Part shown: one piece after another, positions 54,301 through 61,085 of the stretch
Position numbering within the stretch: position 1 is the first letter of the stretch
Layout of the letters: the number at the start of each line of letters is the position of its first letter
DNA from: CALXOD01 sp964402715
GTDB lineage: Bacteria; Verrucomicrobiota; Lentisphaeria; Victivallales; Victivallaceae
Direction of reading: 5' to 3'
DNA length: 64,000 nt
Assembly: GCA_964402715.1 (NCBI GenBank)
Contig: CAYODJ010000002.1
Location: 60,403-124,402, forward strand
Notes under the pieces: model-generated
Told to the model about the DNA's origin: nothing
The model's input: only the letters and a program-made list of their open reading frames with translations
Database searches by the model: none
Made by a program: the position numbers and the translations under genes

Positions 54301-54698
54301 TCCTCCCTGAGCGTGTACGGAATCGTCGCGTCGGCGTCCTCCGCGGAAACGACGCCGTGGTTTTTAGTGAAATCGTCGAAGCGGGCTTCGGCGTCCTCCG
54401 GGGAGATGCGGAACCACTCGGTGCCGGCGTCGCGGGGTACGCCGAGCCTCTTCAGATAGACATGAAAGTGCCTGTCCCTGAACGTGTCGAAAGGCGGGCT
54501 GACGAACGCCGCCCGTCTGATCCAGCGGATTTCGTACCGCACGCCGGCGGTGTGCGTCTGGTTTCTGACGCGGGTTTCGACGTCATGTTCGGTGAAGCCG
54601 ATCTTCGTCCAGCCTTCGTGCGCGGGCACTCCGGGGGTGATGTAGGCGTAGCACTGCGGCACAACCTTGGAAAAGGTCTTGATCCTGACCGCAGCCAT
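51321..54698 (-). CDS. GIY-YIG-like nuclease / SF2 helicase / methylase N-half fusion (restriction or defence)
   Basis: About 1125 residues. Residues 15-97 resemble the T5orf172/MUG113 branch of GIY-YIG nucleases (CYAYI, KIGFTE, Arg43 in ETRVRNQ, Glu94 in GTEWFRI). Residues 130-540 are an SF2 helicase: KPRFGKT at 158-164, DEAH at 277-280, LSGTP near 303-307 and GQLTTGVTVPEW near the motif V/VI region. Residues 990-1125 carry methylase motif X (NQIFTPKKIV) and a divergent motif I (FADLYMKSGMYITEI) but stop before motif IV. ATG 54698 overlaps the upstream methylase stop (TGATG) and has AAGGAGA upstream; GTG 54701 is the alternative. Confidence 0.75.
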   Translation of the reverse strand: MAAVRIKTFSKVVPQCYAYITPGVPAHEGWTKIGFTEHDVETRVRNQTHTAGVRYEIRWIRRAAFVSPPFDTFRDRHFHVYLKRLGVPRDAGTEWFRISPEDAEARFDDFTKNHGVVSAEDADATIPYTLREEQAEAVRMTAEYFRNHEHGEFLWNAKPRFGKTVSAYDLCLKLGARNILVVTNRPAVADSWYEDYETFLGPGSGYAFVSSVSGISDRKYVRSREEYAAAANERTKGCIEFVSLQDLKGSIYFGGCHDKLKELTADKGLLWDVMIVDEAHEGVDTYRTDTAFSRIRRRWTLHLSGTPFKALENEKFPADAIYNWTYADEQKKKSEWDPSSESENPYSVLPRLSLFTYRMSDIVRDKTEKGIRLDDGGVMEYAFDLNEFFRTSDRGSFVHDADVDRFLDALTKQEKFPFSTPELRDELKHTFWLLNRVASAKALAKKLHVHPVFKDYEIVLAAGDGRLDDDDENEESLARVRKAIETHDRTITLSVGQLTTGVTVPEWTAVMMLCNMASPALYMQAAFRAQNPHLSHGPDDGTYRKENAYVFDFDPARTLTIFEKFANDLIPGTSGDRVDSDTRKRQVRTLLNFFPVYGEDDDGSMIELDAEKVLTIPRRIHAREVVERGFMSNFLFANIGGIFSAPREIIDVINRMQALEEPRTLAPAAVDEDTSDRLNLNEKGEPEVPDKWIVGEAAGLFGKKEYGRIGDRLTAAVEEIRRDAEKKPDTERERLRLLYEQFSKPSTEVLMEKAEEYYGDDLTKASRNLLQRRIQDITRDVINREYGEYSIRVNQLEKERRDDIRSAQQSGAPMTEISRIDAEYGARRDRERDDMLNRIGGRLGDHALIKKTGEAVVATVETERRNAEKKSIEGDVRDHLRGFSRTIPAFLMAYGDEHTTLANFDSLVPEDVFWEVTVNPQNGQGVTLEQFRMMRDGGDYTTETGEKRHFDGHLFDEVVFNDAVQEFMRRRAELADYFEPGRNGDIFDFIPPQRTNQIFTPKKIVKDMVDMLEKENPGCFDDPEATFADLYMKSGMYITEIVTRLYRSGRMKALYPDAARRLNHIFAEQVYGCAPTEIIYRICLRSILGFSDEIHIEKHNIRLCDTLKHAKEGTLEKEVRKLFPL

Positions 54699-55738
54699 CA
54701 CGCCATCTCCTTCACGTGGGTTTCGATGAATTCGATTTCCTTGTCGTCAAGGCCGTACTTGAGGTACAGCTGCCGATCTATCTCCGGGACGGACTCGGAC
54801 CAGTCGATGTCGCTTCCGTCGGTGAAATCCTGAAGAGGAATCATCTCCCATACGGGGGGAGGACAGTGCTGTGTGACCTTTTTTATCCCCAAAAGCGCAC
54901 GAAAAAATTTGGTCTTCATGTACCGCCGAAAGTTAACCGGTTCAGCTTCGCTGTCAAAAGGCCCGATGCAAAGGAATGTGTCGGCGCATCCTTCTCCCGG
55001 AAAACCTATTTCAGCGTCTGTCAACGCTTCGCCGTAATGACCACTGTTATTTGCCTCCGGAGCAAAGACCTTATATTCATCTATGAAAGCGTTTTTCTCA
55101 AGATATTTTTGGTCGATATATTTATACACACGCTGATTTTTGATTCTCCCTAAAAACTTCACATGCTTCTTGCCACTATGAGGAGCGTCAAGGAACACAT
55201 CATGGAGTTTATCCATGACGCTTGACACAATTTTATTACCGGTTCCGGCACCGATATGTTTTATGGCATCGGGAAAATCGCCGAAGAATTTTTCTGAAAA
55301 GCGAAATAATCCCTGCGATGCCACGACAGAATTAAGCCATCCGGAAGATCCCGTGCGTTTAGCCACCTTTTTAACAATGCAGTTCAGCACGGGAGAAGCG
55401 GTAAAGATGCCAATGGCGCCATAATCTTCCGAATCATTTCTCAGCGTCACCGCCACGCCGCCCTTGATATCCGTGTTGAGGAAGACTTTGCTCGCATCAG
55501 GCTCATATTGGAGCACCTTTAAATGTCTGTCACCAAGCATTTTCTTGTTCCACGCCTTGGGTGTCTGACCCGCATTGAACAAGAATCTGGCGGGATGTAT
55601 CAACTCGACCACATTGCCGACTTTGTAGGCGGCATCCATAAACTTGTCGTATACAGGGTTCGCCCTGTCGCCTCTGTTCTTGATGTCCTCCTGATACGGC
55701 GGATTGCCGATGACGTAGTCGAAGAGTTTCTTTTTCAA
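54698..55738 (-). CDS. Eco57I-type DNA adenine methylase, catalytic/specificity half
   Basis: About 346 residues. The catalytic motif IV NPPY is at residues 12-15 (FDYVIGNPPYQ), directly at the N-terminus, followed by a NPVYDKFMDAA block and a TDIKGGVAV segment seen in the Eco57I class. Motifs X and I, which precede NPPY in whole enzymes, are missing and occur at the C-terminus of the next protein, so the two may act as one enzyme. The body of the gene (about 54880-55690) is much richer in A/T than its neighbours. It starts at TTG 55738 with GAGGAG upstream. Confidence 0.75.
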   Translation of the reverse strand: MKKKLFDYVIGNPPYQEDIKNRGDRANPVYDKFMDAAYKVGNVVELIHPARFLFNAGQTPKAWNKKMLGDRHLKVLQYEPDASKVFLNTDIKGGVAVTLRNDSEDYGAIGIFTASPVLNCIVKKVAKRTGSSGWLNSVVASQGLFRFSEKFFGDFPDAIKHIGAGTGNKIVSSVMDKLHDVFLDAPHSGKKHVKFLGRIKNQRVYKYIDQKYLEKNAFIDEYKVFAPEANNSGHYGEALTDAEIGFPGEGCADTFLCIGPFDSEAEPVNFRRYMKTKFFRALLGIKKVTQHCPPPVWEMIPLQDFTDGSDIDWSESVPEIDRQLYLKYGLDDKEIEFIETHVKEMA

Positions 55739-55859
55739 GTCCTATGTCTCCTCTGTGGCGATGAGGTCATCATGCATCTTTCGGCTGCGCCAGCCGCCGC
55801 CGGCGCGGCGGGGATTGCACTGTGCGTTTCCTCGTGCCGTCATGCGGGTTCCGCGCCGG

Positions 55860-56843
55860 TCAGAACAGGTATCCGTCGTCCTCATACGCGTAATCGCGCC
55901 GTTTCCCGTACGCGGCGATCGTCTTCAGATCCATGAACCGCACGGAGAACTTGCTTCTCCAGTTGAATATCCGGCACGGCACGGAGTACATCTCCTCGTC
56001 GTCCATCATTCCGAAAGCGTGGAAGAACGTCGGCTGCACGAACTCCTCGTACGGCCTGCCGAGCGGCACGGTGTCCTTGAGCCCGTCCATCTGCCAGATG
56101 TTCCATGCGATCCTGTTCGCGGCTTTCCGCAGCAGCCGGTCGTCCGGGCGGCGTCCCCAGCGCTCCTCGTGATATTCCGTGAAAGTCATGAGCAGATTGA
56201 TTCTCGCGATCAGCACGTTGTCTCCCTGGTACTCGTATCCGTACGACGCCTCCAGGGCGCGGAAAGCCCACTTCAGCCATTCCCCGTATCCGCCGGTGTT
56301 CTCGTTCACAATCCGCAGCTTGCGGTCAAGCATGCCGATGCGCCTCGACGTCGGCGCGATCGGCTCACCGGTCGACGCGTCGTATCGGGACGCCAGATAC
56401 GGCGCCTCGCCGCAGGTGATCTCGAGCCGGCGCGAATCCACGTAACGCTGCCATCTCTTCCGCCCGGGGAATTCGATCCTCCCCTCCGAGACGGTCCATG
56501 TGTGATCGGCGTTCTCCGTGTTGAACACGTCTCCGCGGCCGAACCATTCCTCGTCGCAGCGGTTGTTCATCCGGTTGCACAGCCACGCGGGGGTGAACAC
56601 CTCGGCCTTCCTGCGCGTGCGCACCGTCTGCGCCGTCTGCGGCTTCTGCGAGCGCGGGCGGATGGAGTCGGCGCACCGGAGCAGCTCGCCAGCGTCCATC
56701 TGAGCCCCGTCGGCGAATTTCTCGCCGTCCTCCCTGTACGCGTCCGCCGCCCAGATGATGTTTCTGCGGGTCGATTTGTCCTGAAGCAGCAGATCCAGCA
56801 CGTTCGCGGCCGGATACCCGCCGATGTCTATTAGCCTGTCCAC
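55860..56843 (-). CDS. Restriction-system subunit with methylase motifs X and I only
   Basis: About 327 residues. It has EVFTP (motif X-like, residues 81-85) in RRKAEVFTPAWLCNRMNN, then RLEITCGEAPYLASRYD (motif I-like, 139-154), and an ARINLLMTFTEY region, but no NPPY. I recall similar proteins being annotated as restriction endonuclease subunit M next to Eco57I methylase and helicase genes. It is the first gene of the three-gene unit, 121 bases upstream of the methylase half. Start is GTG 56843 with no clear ribosome site. Function is inferred from neighbours. Confidence 0.65.
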   Translation of the reverse strand: MDRLIDIGGYPAANVLDLLLQDKSTRRNIIWAADAYREDGEKFADGAQMDAGELLRCADSIRPRSQKPQTAQTVRTRRKAEVFTPAWLCNRMNNRCDEEWFGRGDVFNTENADHTWTVSEGRIEFPGRKRWQRYVDSRRLEITCGEAPYLASRYDASTGEPIAPTSRRIGMLDRKLRIVNENTGGYGEWLKWAFRALEASYGYEYQGDNVLIARINLLMTFTEYHEERWGRRPDDRLLRKAANRIAWNIWQMDGLKDTVPLGRPYEEFVQPTFFHAFGMMDDEEMYSVPCRIFNWRSKFSVRFMDLKTIAAYGKRRDYAYEDDGYLF

Positions 56844-56938
56844 GAAGAGAGCCGTCGCCTTTCCTTGATTTCGCCCGCGGCGGCGTCCGCGGCCGGAACG
56901 GCGTCCGGCCCGGATCCGGACTGAGCCGCCGCCGGGTT

Positions 56939-56967
56939 AATTTAGCATCGATTCGGCGTTTTGTCAA
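56939..56967 (-). promoter_or_regulatory. Sigma-70-like promoter of the restriction/helicase operon
   Basis: - strand: consensus -35 TTGACA (56962-56967), 17-base spacer, -10 TAAATT (56939-56944), about 96 bases before the first gene. The spacer resembles those of the promoters at 60398 and 63570. Confidence 0.65.
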
Positions 56968-57091
56968 GCTGAAAGCGGCCGCCGTCCCGCGTGGCGGACG
57001 CTGCGGATTCCTTCTCTGCGCACCGGTTCTTCGGGAAAACGCCGGAGGCCGCCGCGCCGGGGCTTTTTATGTCCTCCGCCGCAGAGGCGGT

Positions 57092-57523
57092 TCACTCCAT
57101 GTCCATCTCCGCGAAAATCCCGCCGTCGATCTCCACGACATCCGGGATCGGAACGACCGTGCCGTCCGTCATGACGATCTTCCTCTCCGATCCGGAGCAT
57201 TGCCGCACGCGGCCGGACGCCGTGGCGTACGCGCCGCCGGGCTTCCGCTCGTCCGGCACGAAATACCGGATGCGCACCTCGGGGCAGTCGGCCAGACGGG
57301 AGACGAGAAGCGCGAGGCGGCGGTTCAGCTCCGCGCACCGGTCCTCGTCCAGTTCGGGTCTGGGCTCCGTCCGCCGCTCCGCCTCCGCTATGACGTCCCT
57401 GTATCCTCTCAGCGCGGCGAACGGCGCGAACTGCGCGGCGCGCTTGGACATCGGCATCCGCGGACGGTTACGGGACACATGGTGCGGCAGACCGATGATG
57501 TCCTCGTATGGGTTGCCGCTCAC
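57092..57523 (-). CDS. YolD-like family protein
   Basis: About 143 residues. The RAAQFAPFAALRGYRDVI block and the later DERKPGGAYATASGRV/IVMTDGTVVPIPDVVEI blocks are typical of YolD-like proteins, a family usually found beside Y-family DNA polymerases and thought to link to the SOS response. No polymerase gene is in the window; instead it begins at GTG 57523 inside the stop of a HAD phosphatase gene (GTGA overlap). The same frame extends far upstream without a stop, but that part is the shadow of the HAD gene. Confidence 0.75.
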   Translation of the reverse strand: MSGNPYEDIIGLPHHVSRNRPRMPMSKRAAQFAPFAALRGYRDVIAEAERRTEPRPELDEDRCAELNRRLALLVSRLADCPEVRIRYFVPDERKPGGAYATASGRVRQCSGSERKIVMTDGTVVPIPDVVEIDGGIFAEMDME

Positions 57524-58407
57524 TTCCGGAGCCTTCCGTCTCCGCCGCCGCGTCCCCGCGACGGAGGTTCGCATTCGGCCGCCAGGGACGCCAGCCTGCT
57601 TTCCGCCGCGATGCGCCCGAGAATCGCCTTCGCGATGCGGTCCAGCCGCCCGCCTTCCGTGTAGTCCGCGCGGGCGGTGAAGTTCACCCGCCTGTCCCTG
57701 AGCAGCTGATCCGCCTCCCGCCGGCGTCCGGGTGAGGATGGGGGATAGACCGCTATCGAGGTTCCGCCCAGCTCCTTCACCAGCTTCATGCACGGGATGT
57801 CCGTGAAACCGTCGCCGATGTAGATCATCCTCGAGAACGGGACCGGCCGCCTCTCCTGCGGGATGTACTGGTTGATCGTGCAGTGATCCCCTTCGTCCTC
57901 CACCCCCTTGTTGATGCGGAAGATGAACTGCGTCTTGGCCGTGTAGTTCACCGCCACCGCCGGCCATTTCGCCGCGCCGTTCTCGTCGTAGAAGAATGAG
58001 CACGCGTAGATTTTTCTGAATTTGCCGCCGATCGCCGTGCCCTCGATCATCTCCCTGAGTCCGGAGGAGACGATGTAATGGTTCACGTTCAGACCGAGTC
58101 CGGCCCCGTAGGCGTTGATTCTGTCGAACCACTCCTCCACGCCCCTGCAGAGGGCTATCCCCCGGCCGTAGTCGCGGAACGCGTCGCGCGTCGTCCTGAT
58201 CCTGCCGTCGCGGGCGCGGTCGATCATCAGCATCATGTAGGAGAGCACGGGGTCGGCGTGGCATGAGCTGACGATTTCGTCCGCCTCCTCCCAGAAGTTC
58301 CTGGCCGCGCCCCCCAGCGCGTCGAAGAAGTCGTACTCCTGCATGTTCCCCGGAGAGAGCGTCCCGTCGAAATCGTAGCAGAACGCCGCTTCTGTCTTTC
58401 CATTCAT
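57520..58407 (-). CDS. HAD-superfamily phosphatase (phosphoserine phosphatase-like)
   Basis: About 295 residues. Motif I CYDFDGTLS with the nucleophile and acid/base Asp pair lies at residues 10-18, motif II is VSSG, a Lys follows in FRINKG or nearby, and motif IV is IGDGFTDIPC. A helical cap lies between motifs I and II. The C-terminal 25 residues are Gly/Arg-rich. Substrate unknown. It is translationally coupled to the YolD-like gene and has its own strong promoter. Confidence 0.82.
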   Translation of the reverse strand: MNGKTEAAFCYDFDGTLSPGNMQEYDFFDALGGAARNFWEEADEIVSSCHADPVLSYMMLMIDRARDGRIRTTRDAFRDYGRGIALCRGVEEWFDRINAYGAGLGLNVNHYIVSSGLREMIEGTAIGGKFRKIYACSFFYDENGAAKWPAVAVNYTAKTQFIFRINKGVEDEGDHCTINQYIPQERRPVPFSRMIYIGDGFTDIPCMKLVKELGGTSIAVYPPSSPGRRREADQLLRDRRVNFTARADYTEGGRLDRIAKAILGRIAAESRLASLAAECEPPSRGRGGGDGRLRK

Positions 58408-58473
58408 CTTGAATCATCCCGTCCCGCCGGGTCCGTCCGCGCGGGACAACTCCTGACACGTGCGCGCTTCCGC

Positions 58474-58501
58474 AGTATACTTCCGTTTGCGGAAAAAGCA
58501 A
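58474..58501 (-). promoter_or_regulatory. Sigma-70-like promoter of the HAD-YolD pair
   Basis: - strand: -35 TTGCTT (58496-58501), 16-base spacer, -10 TATACT (58474-58479), 67 bases before the ATG. The spacer holds an inverted repeat (TTCCG, 4-base loop, CGGAA). The -35, spacing and -10 equal those at 7011-7038. Confidence 0.6.
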
Positions 58502-58527
58502 GACGGCGGCGGAGCGTCCGTCCCGGG

Positions 58528-59547
58528 TCATCCAGCGGTCCGGCTCCCGCCGGAACCGGCTGCGATCAGCCTCTCCAGTTCCGCGACGCGGTGATCGTGC
58601 GTATGACCGGCGAGGCAGCGCCTTCTGGCCTCCGCTCCGATTGCCGCAGCGTAGTCCGGATCGGACAGACAGCGTTCCGTCCGCGCGACGAGTTCGTCCG
58701 GGGTGCGGAACAGCAGGATTTCGCGGCCGGGTTCGAACGCCTCCTCGGCCTCCTCGACCCACTCGGCGATCAGGCACCGCCCGGCGGCCGGGACGGCGAA
58801 GCACTGCAGGCTCAGAATCGTCCGGTACCGGTCGAGCGGCTCCTGCAGGATGTTGACGACGACGTCCGACGCCCGGTAGATCTTCACCAGCTCCCGCCCT
58901 TCGACGTCGCGGCGCAGACGCGCGCACCGGCCGAGACCGGCGCGCACGGCGGCCGGATGTCTTCTCCAGCGGTCGCCGTAGAGCGCGAGCCCTTTCTCCT
59001 TCAGCAGCGAGCAGAGTTCCGCCCTGCGTTCCGCCGTGCGGCCGACGTATGAGACGTGAGCGGAAAACCGCCGCAGTTCGCGCTTCGTCAGGCCGATCGG
59101 CGCATAATAACCGGTGTCGGCGGCGGACGGCAGGTAGAAGGCTTCGATTCCCCGTTCCCGGGCGAGACGGACCATGAAACGCGAGGCGCTGAGCGGGAGA
59201 TCGACCTGCCGGAACGCGGTCAGAGCGCTTTCCGGCGGATTCCGCGGACCGTCCAGATCATGAACCGCGACGATCCCGCCGTAATAGGACTTCAGGCGCG
59301 GGAAATCATACTTCCAGCTGGCGACGCAGTAAATCAGATCCGGGCGGAAACTCGCGACCAGACGCTCGAGGGAACGCTGACGCCGCTCGTCCGCCGCCTC
59401 CCGCGGCAGCGGGAGTCCGAGGAAAGCCGACATCGCGTGGTAATCCTCCGTGAGAATCGCGTGCCCGCGCCGCCGGAACGCGGCCTCCATGTGCGAGAGG
59501 TGAAGCCCCATCCACGAGCTTTTCCTGCCGAGCATCAGGACGCGCAT
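58528..59547 (-). CDS. CgeB-like glycosyltransferase
   Basis: About 339 residues, GT-B-like. The N-terminal MRVLMLGRKSSWMGLHLSHME and the later RPDLIYCV, VHDLDGP, the FYLPSAADTGYY block, HVSYVGRTAERRAELC, ALYGDRW, and the C-terminal CFAVPAAGRCLIAE/EEAFEPGREILLF are the pattern of CgeB/DUF3880-type transferases. The start at 59547 overlaps the upstream HNH gene by 13 bases; the longer frame runs through that gene and lacks family features. Acceptor and sugar unknown. Confidence 0.78.
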   Translation of the reverse strand: MRVLMLGRKSSWMGLHLSHMEAAFRRRGHAILTEDYHAMSAFLGLPLPREAADERRQRSLERLVASFRPDLIYCVASWKYDFPRLKSYYGGIVAVHDLDGPRNPPESALTAFRQVDLPLSASRFMVRLARERGIEAFYLPSAADTGYYAPIGLTKRELRRFSAHVSYVGRTAERRAELCSLLKEKGLALYGDRWRRHPAAVRAGLGRCARLRRDVEGRELVKIYRASDVVVNILQEPLDRYRTILSLQCFAVPAAGRCLIAEWVEEAEEAFEPGREILLFRTPDELVARTERCLSDPDYAAAIGAEARRRCLAGHTHDHRVAELERLIAAGSGGSRTAG

Positions 59548-60209
59548 GTTCCGTGCCCCTTTCCGCCGCGCCGGCCGGCCGCTCCGTCTCTCATGAAGTC
59601 CTCTTCGCGGGGAGCCGGCGGCTCCGGTCCGCCGGAGTCTGTCAGCCGAATGCAGCATTCCATGCTCAGTCCCCGCAGCTGTTTCAGCCGCGACAGATAC
59701 GCGTCGCAGTCCAGCATGGACAGGTCGAACGGAGGATCCATGTCCGCCGCTTCCGCCGGCTCGCGGAGCAGCAGGCCGTTCTCCGAGCAGTACCGATGGA
59801 TCAGTTTCAGATAGCGCCGCAGAAGGAGGACGGACGGGAAGAGACCGCGGGATCGCAGAAAGACCATGACGTCGCGCGATCCCTTCGCGCTGTTGCATCG
59901 GCGGCATGCCGGGAGAAGATTTTCCGGAGAATCGGAGCCGAGCCTGCGGCGGGGGATGATGTGATCCAGCGAAAGATCGGACGCCGAACCGCAGTAACAG
60001 CAGGTGGTCATCCCGATCTTTGCCCTTTCGTCCTCATAGAACGAGGAGACGCGTATTTTTCCCGCAGTGAAATCACGGAACAGCCGTGCGCGGATCATGT
60101 AATGCACGGAGGAATACCGATCCGCTCCGTTCCGCAGAGCGGCCTCCGCCATGCCGACGTTGGAGTACGCCCAGAAAATCTGATCGCCGACGGTTTTCAG
60201 AAGCGGCAT
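59535..60209 (-). CDS. HNH endonuclease domain protein
   Basis: About 224 residues. Residues about 70-120 form an HNH/zinc-finger nuclease: CCYCG, then LSLDHIIPRRRLG (the catalytic His), SPENLLPACRRCNSAKGSRD. The rest is basic and helical. I start at ATG 60209 (AGGAAG 8 bases upstream) because the longer in-frame ATG at 60269 falls inside the promoter -10 box. Its cellular role, defence, mobile element or otherwise, is not shown; it is coupled to a glycosyltransferase gene. Confidence 0.8.
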   Translation of the reverse strand: MPLLKTVGDQIFWAYSNVGMAEAALRNGADRYSSVHYMIRARLFRDFTAGKIRVSSFYEDERAKIGMTTCCYCGSASDLSLDHIIPRRRLGSDSPENLLPACRRCNSAKGSRDVMVFLRSRGLFPSVLLLRRYLKLIHRYCSENGLLLREPAEAADMDPPFDLSMLDCDAYLSRLKQLRGLSMECCIRLTDSGGPEPPAPREEDFMRDGAAGRRGGKGHGTCAS

Positions 60210-60259
60210 CCCGAACTTCCTGTGTTTGGATTTTTTCCGGCGCGAAAAACCGACCGTCC

Positions 60260-60288
60260 AGTATAGCACGCCGCGTCCCCGCTGTCAA
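60260..60288 (-). promoter_or_regulatory. Strong sigma-70-like promoter of the HNH-glycosyltransferase pair
   Basis: - strand: -35 TTGACA (60283-60288), 17-base spacer, -10 TATACT (60260-60265), 51 bases before ATG 60209. Confidence 0.7.
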
Positions 60289-60397
60289 TCGTTCCGGCGT
60301 CTCCGGCTCGGCGCAGGCGCGTCTCCCATGCGCGACACAGCGGACGCGGCCGGGCGGCAGGGTCGCACGTCCGTCGGAAGAAAAATCATTCCCGCGC

Positions 60398-60426
60398 TTG
60401 ACAAAACGTCGAACGCATGACATTCT
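60398..60426 (+). promoter_or_regulatory. Possible promoter of the PEGA lipoprotein gene
   Basis: Consensus -35 TTGACA (60398-60403), 17-base spacer, weak -10 CATTCT (60421-60426), about 119 bases before the ATG. Nearly the same spacer recurs at 63570. Confidence 0.5.
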
Positions 60427-60544
60427 AACCTGCGTCCGCTCCGGCCTCAGGAGCCGTCTTTTTTTTCAGGACGGAGGGCGGACCGTTCCGGGAGGAACGT
60501 TCCGTCCGGCAGTCGTGGGCGCATCAACATTCGGGAGCAGATTC

Positions 60545-60937
60545 ATGAAAGCGGGACGAATTTTCGCGGTTTCCGCGGCGGCGCTGACGCTCGCCTCGGG
60601 GTGCTCTTTCTTCGGAGACAAGACTCAGGAGGTCACGATTCTGACGGAACCGAAGGATGCGGAGGTGCTCGTCAACAACAAGCAGTGCGGCAACCCTGTC
60701 TCCGTCGTCGTGCCATGCGATCAGCCCCTTGCGGTCGTCGTGAGGAAACCCGGTTATCAGACCTGCACCAAGACGGTGACCCCCGTCCTCAGCAAGCTTG
60801 GACTGCTCGACGTGGTCGGAACCGTTCTTTTCCTCGTTCCCGGCATAGGTCTGTTTTCCGATGCGGCCCAGGAACTGCCCGAAACCAATCTCTACATCGT
60901 CCTTGACAAGGAGACGGAGGAATCCGCGCTCAGATGA
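60545..60937 (+). CDS. PEGA-domain lipoprotein
   Basis: About 130 residues. The signal peptide ends in a lipobox (LTLASGC), so the mature protein starts at the Cys near residue 20 and is membrane-anchored. A PEGA-like repeat follows (VTILTEPKDAEVLVNNKQCGNPV...VVVRKPGYQTCTKTV), then a hydrophobic segment VVGTVLFLVPGIGLFSDAA. PEGA domains are surface beta-modules of unknown function. Own promoter; downstream is an ADP-ribosylglycohydrolase gene. Confidence 0.78.
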   Translation: MKAGRIFAVSAAALTLASGCSFFGDKTQEVTILTEPKDAEVLVNNKQCGNPVSVVVPCDQPLAVVVRKPGYQTCTKTVTPVLSKLGLLDVVGTVLFLVPGIGLFSDAAQELPETNLYIVLDKETEESALR

Positions 60938-61085
60938 CTGCGGCGGGCGGATGTCTTCCGCCGTGCGCCTGTACCTGTAGTACAATCAAGTCTAACGGAA
61001 GGTCGGCAAGAATGAGAACGCCGCGCCTCCGCCGCCGGAAAGGATCGGCCGGCGGCCGGCTCGGCATTTCTGAGAGGAGGAGAAC

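Noticed and set aside
52062..54833. 923-codon + strand frame opposite the helicase gene
   Set aside because: No recognisable domain, while the - strand shows intact helicase motifs over the same bases. An antisense gene of this size would need independent evidence.
57524..58927. Upstream extension of the YolD-like frame to about 611 codons
   Set aside because: The upstream part overlaps the HAD phosphatase in another frame and has no family pattern; GTG 57523 at the HAD stop is the sensible start.
60958..60986. Promoter for the ADP-ribosylglycohydrolase gene based on TACAAT at 60981
   Set aside because: The -10 box is fair, but no acceptable -35 hexamer lies 16-18 bases upstream.
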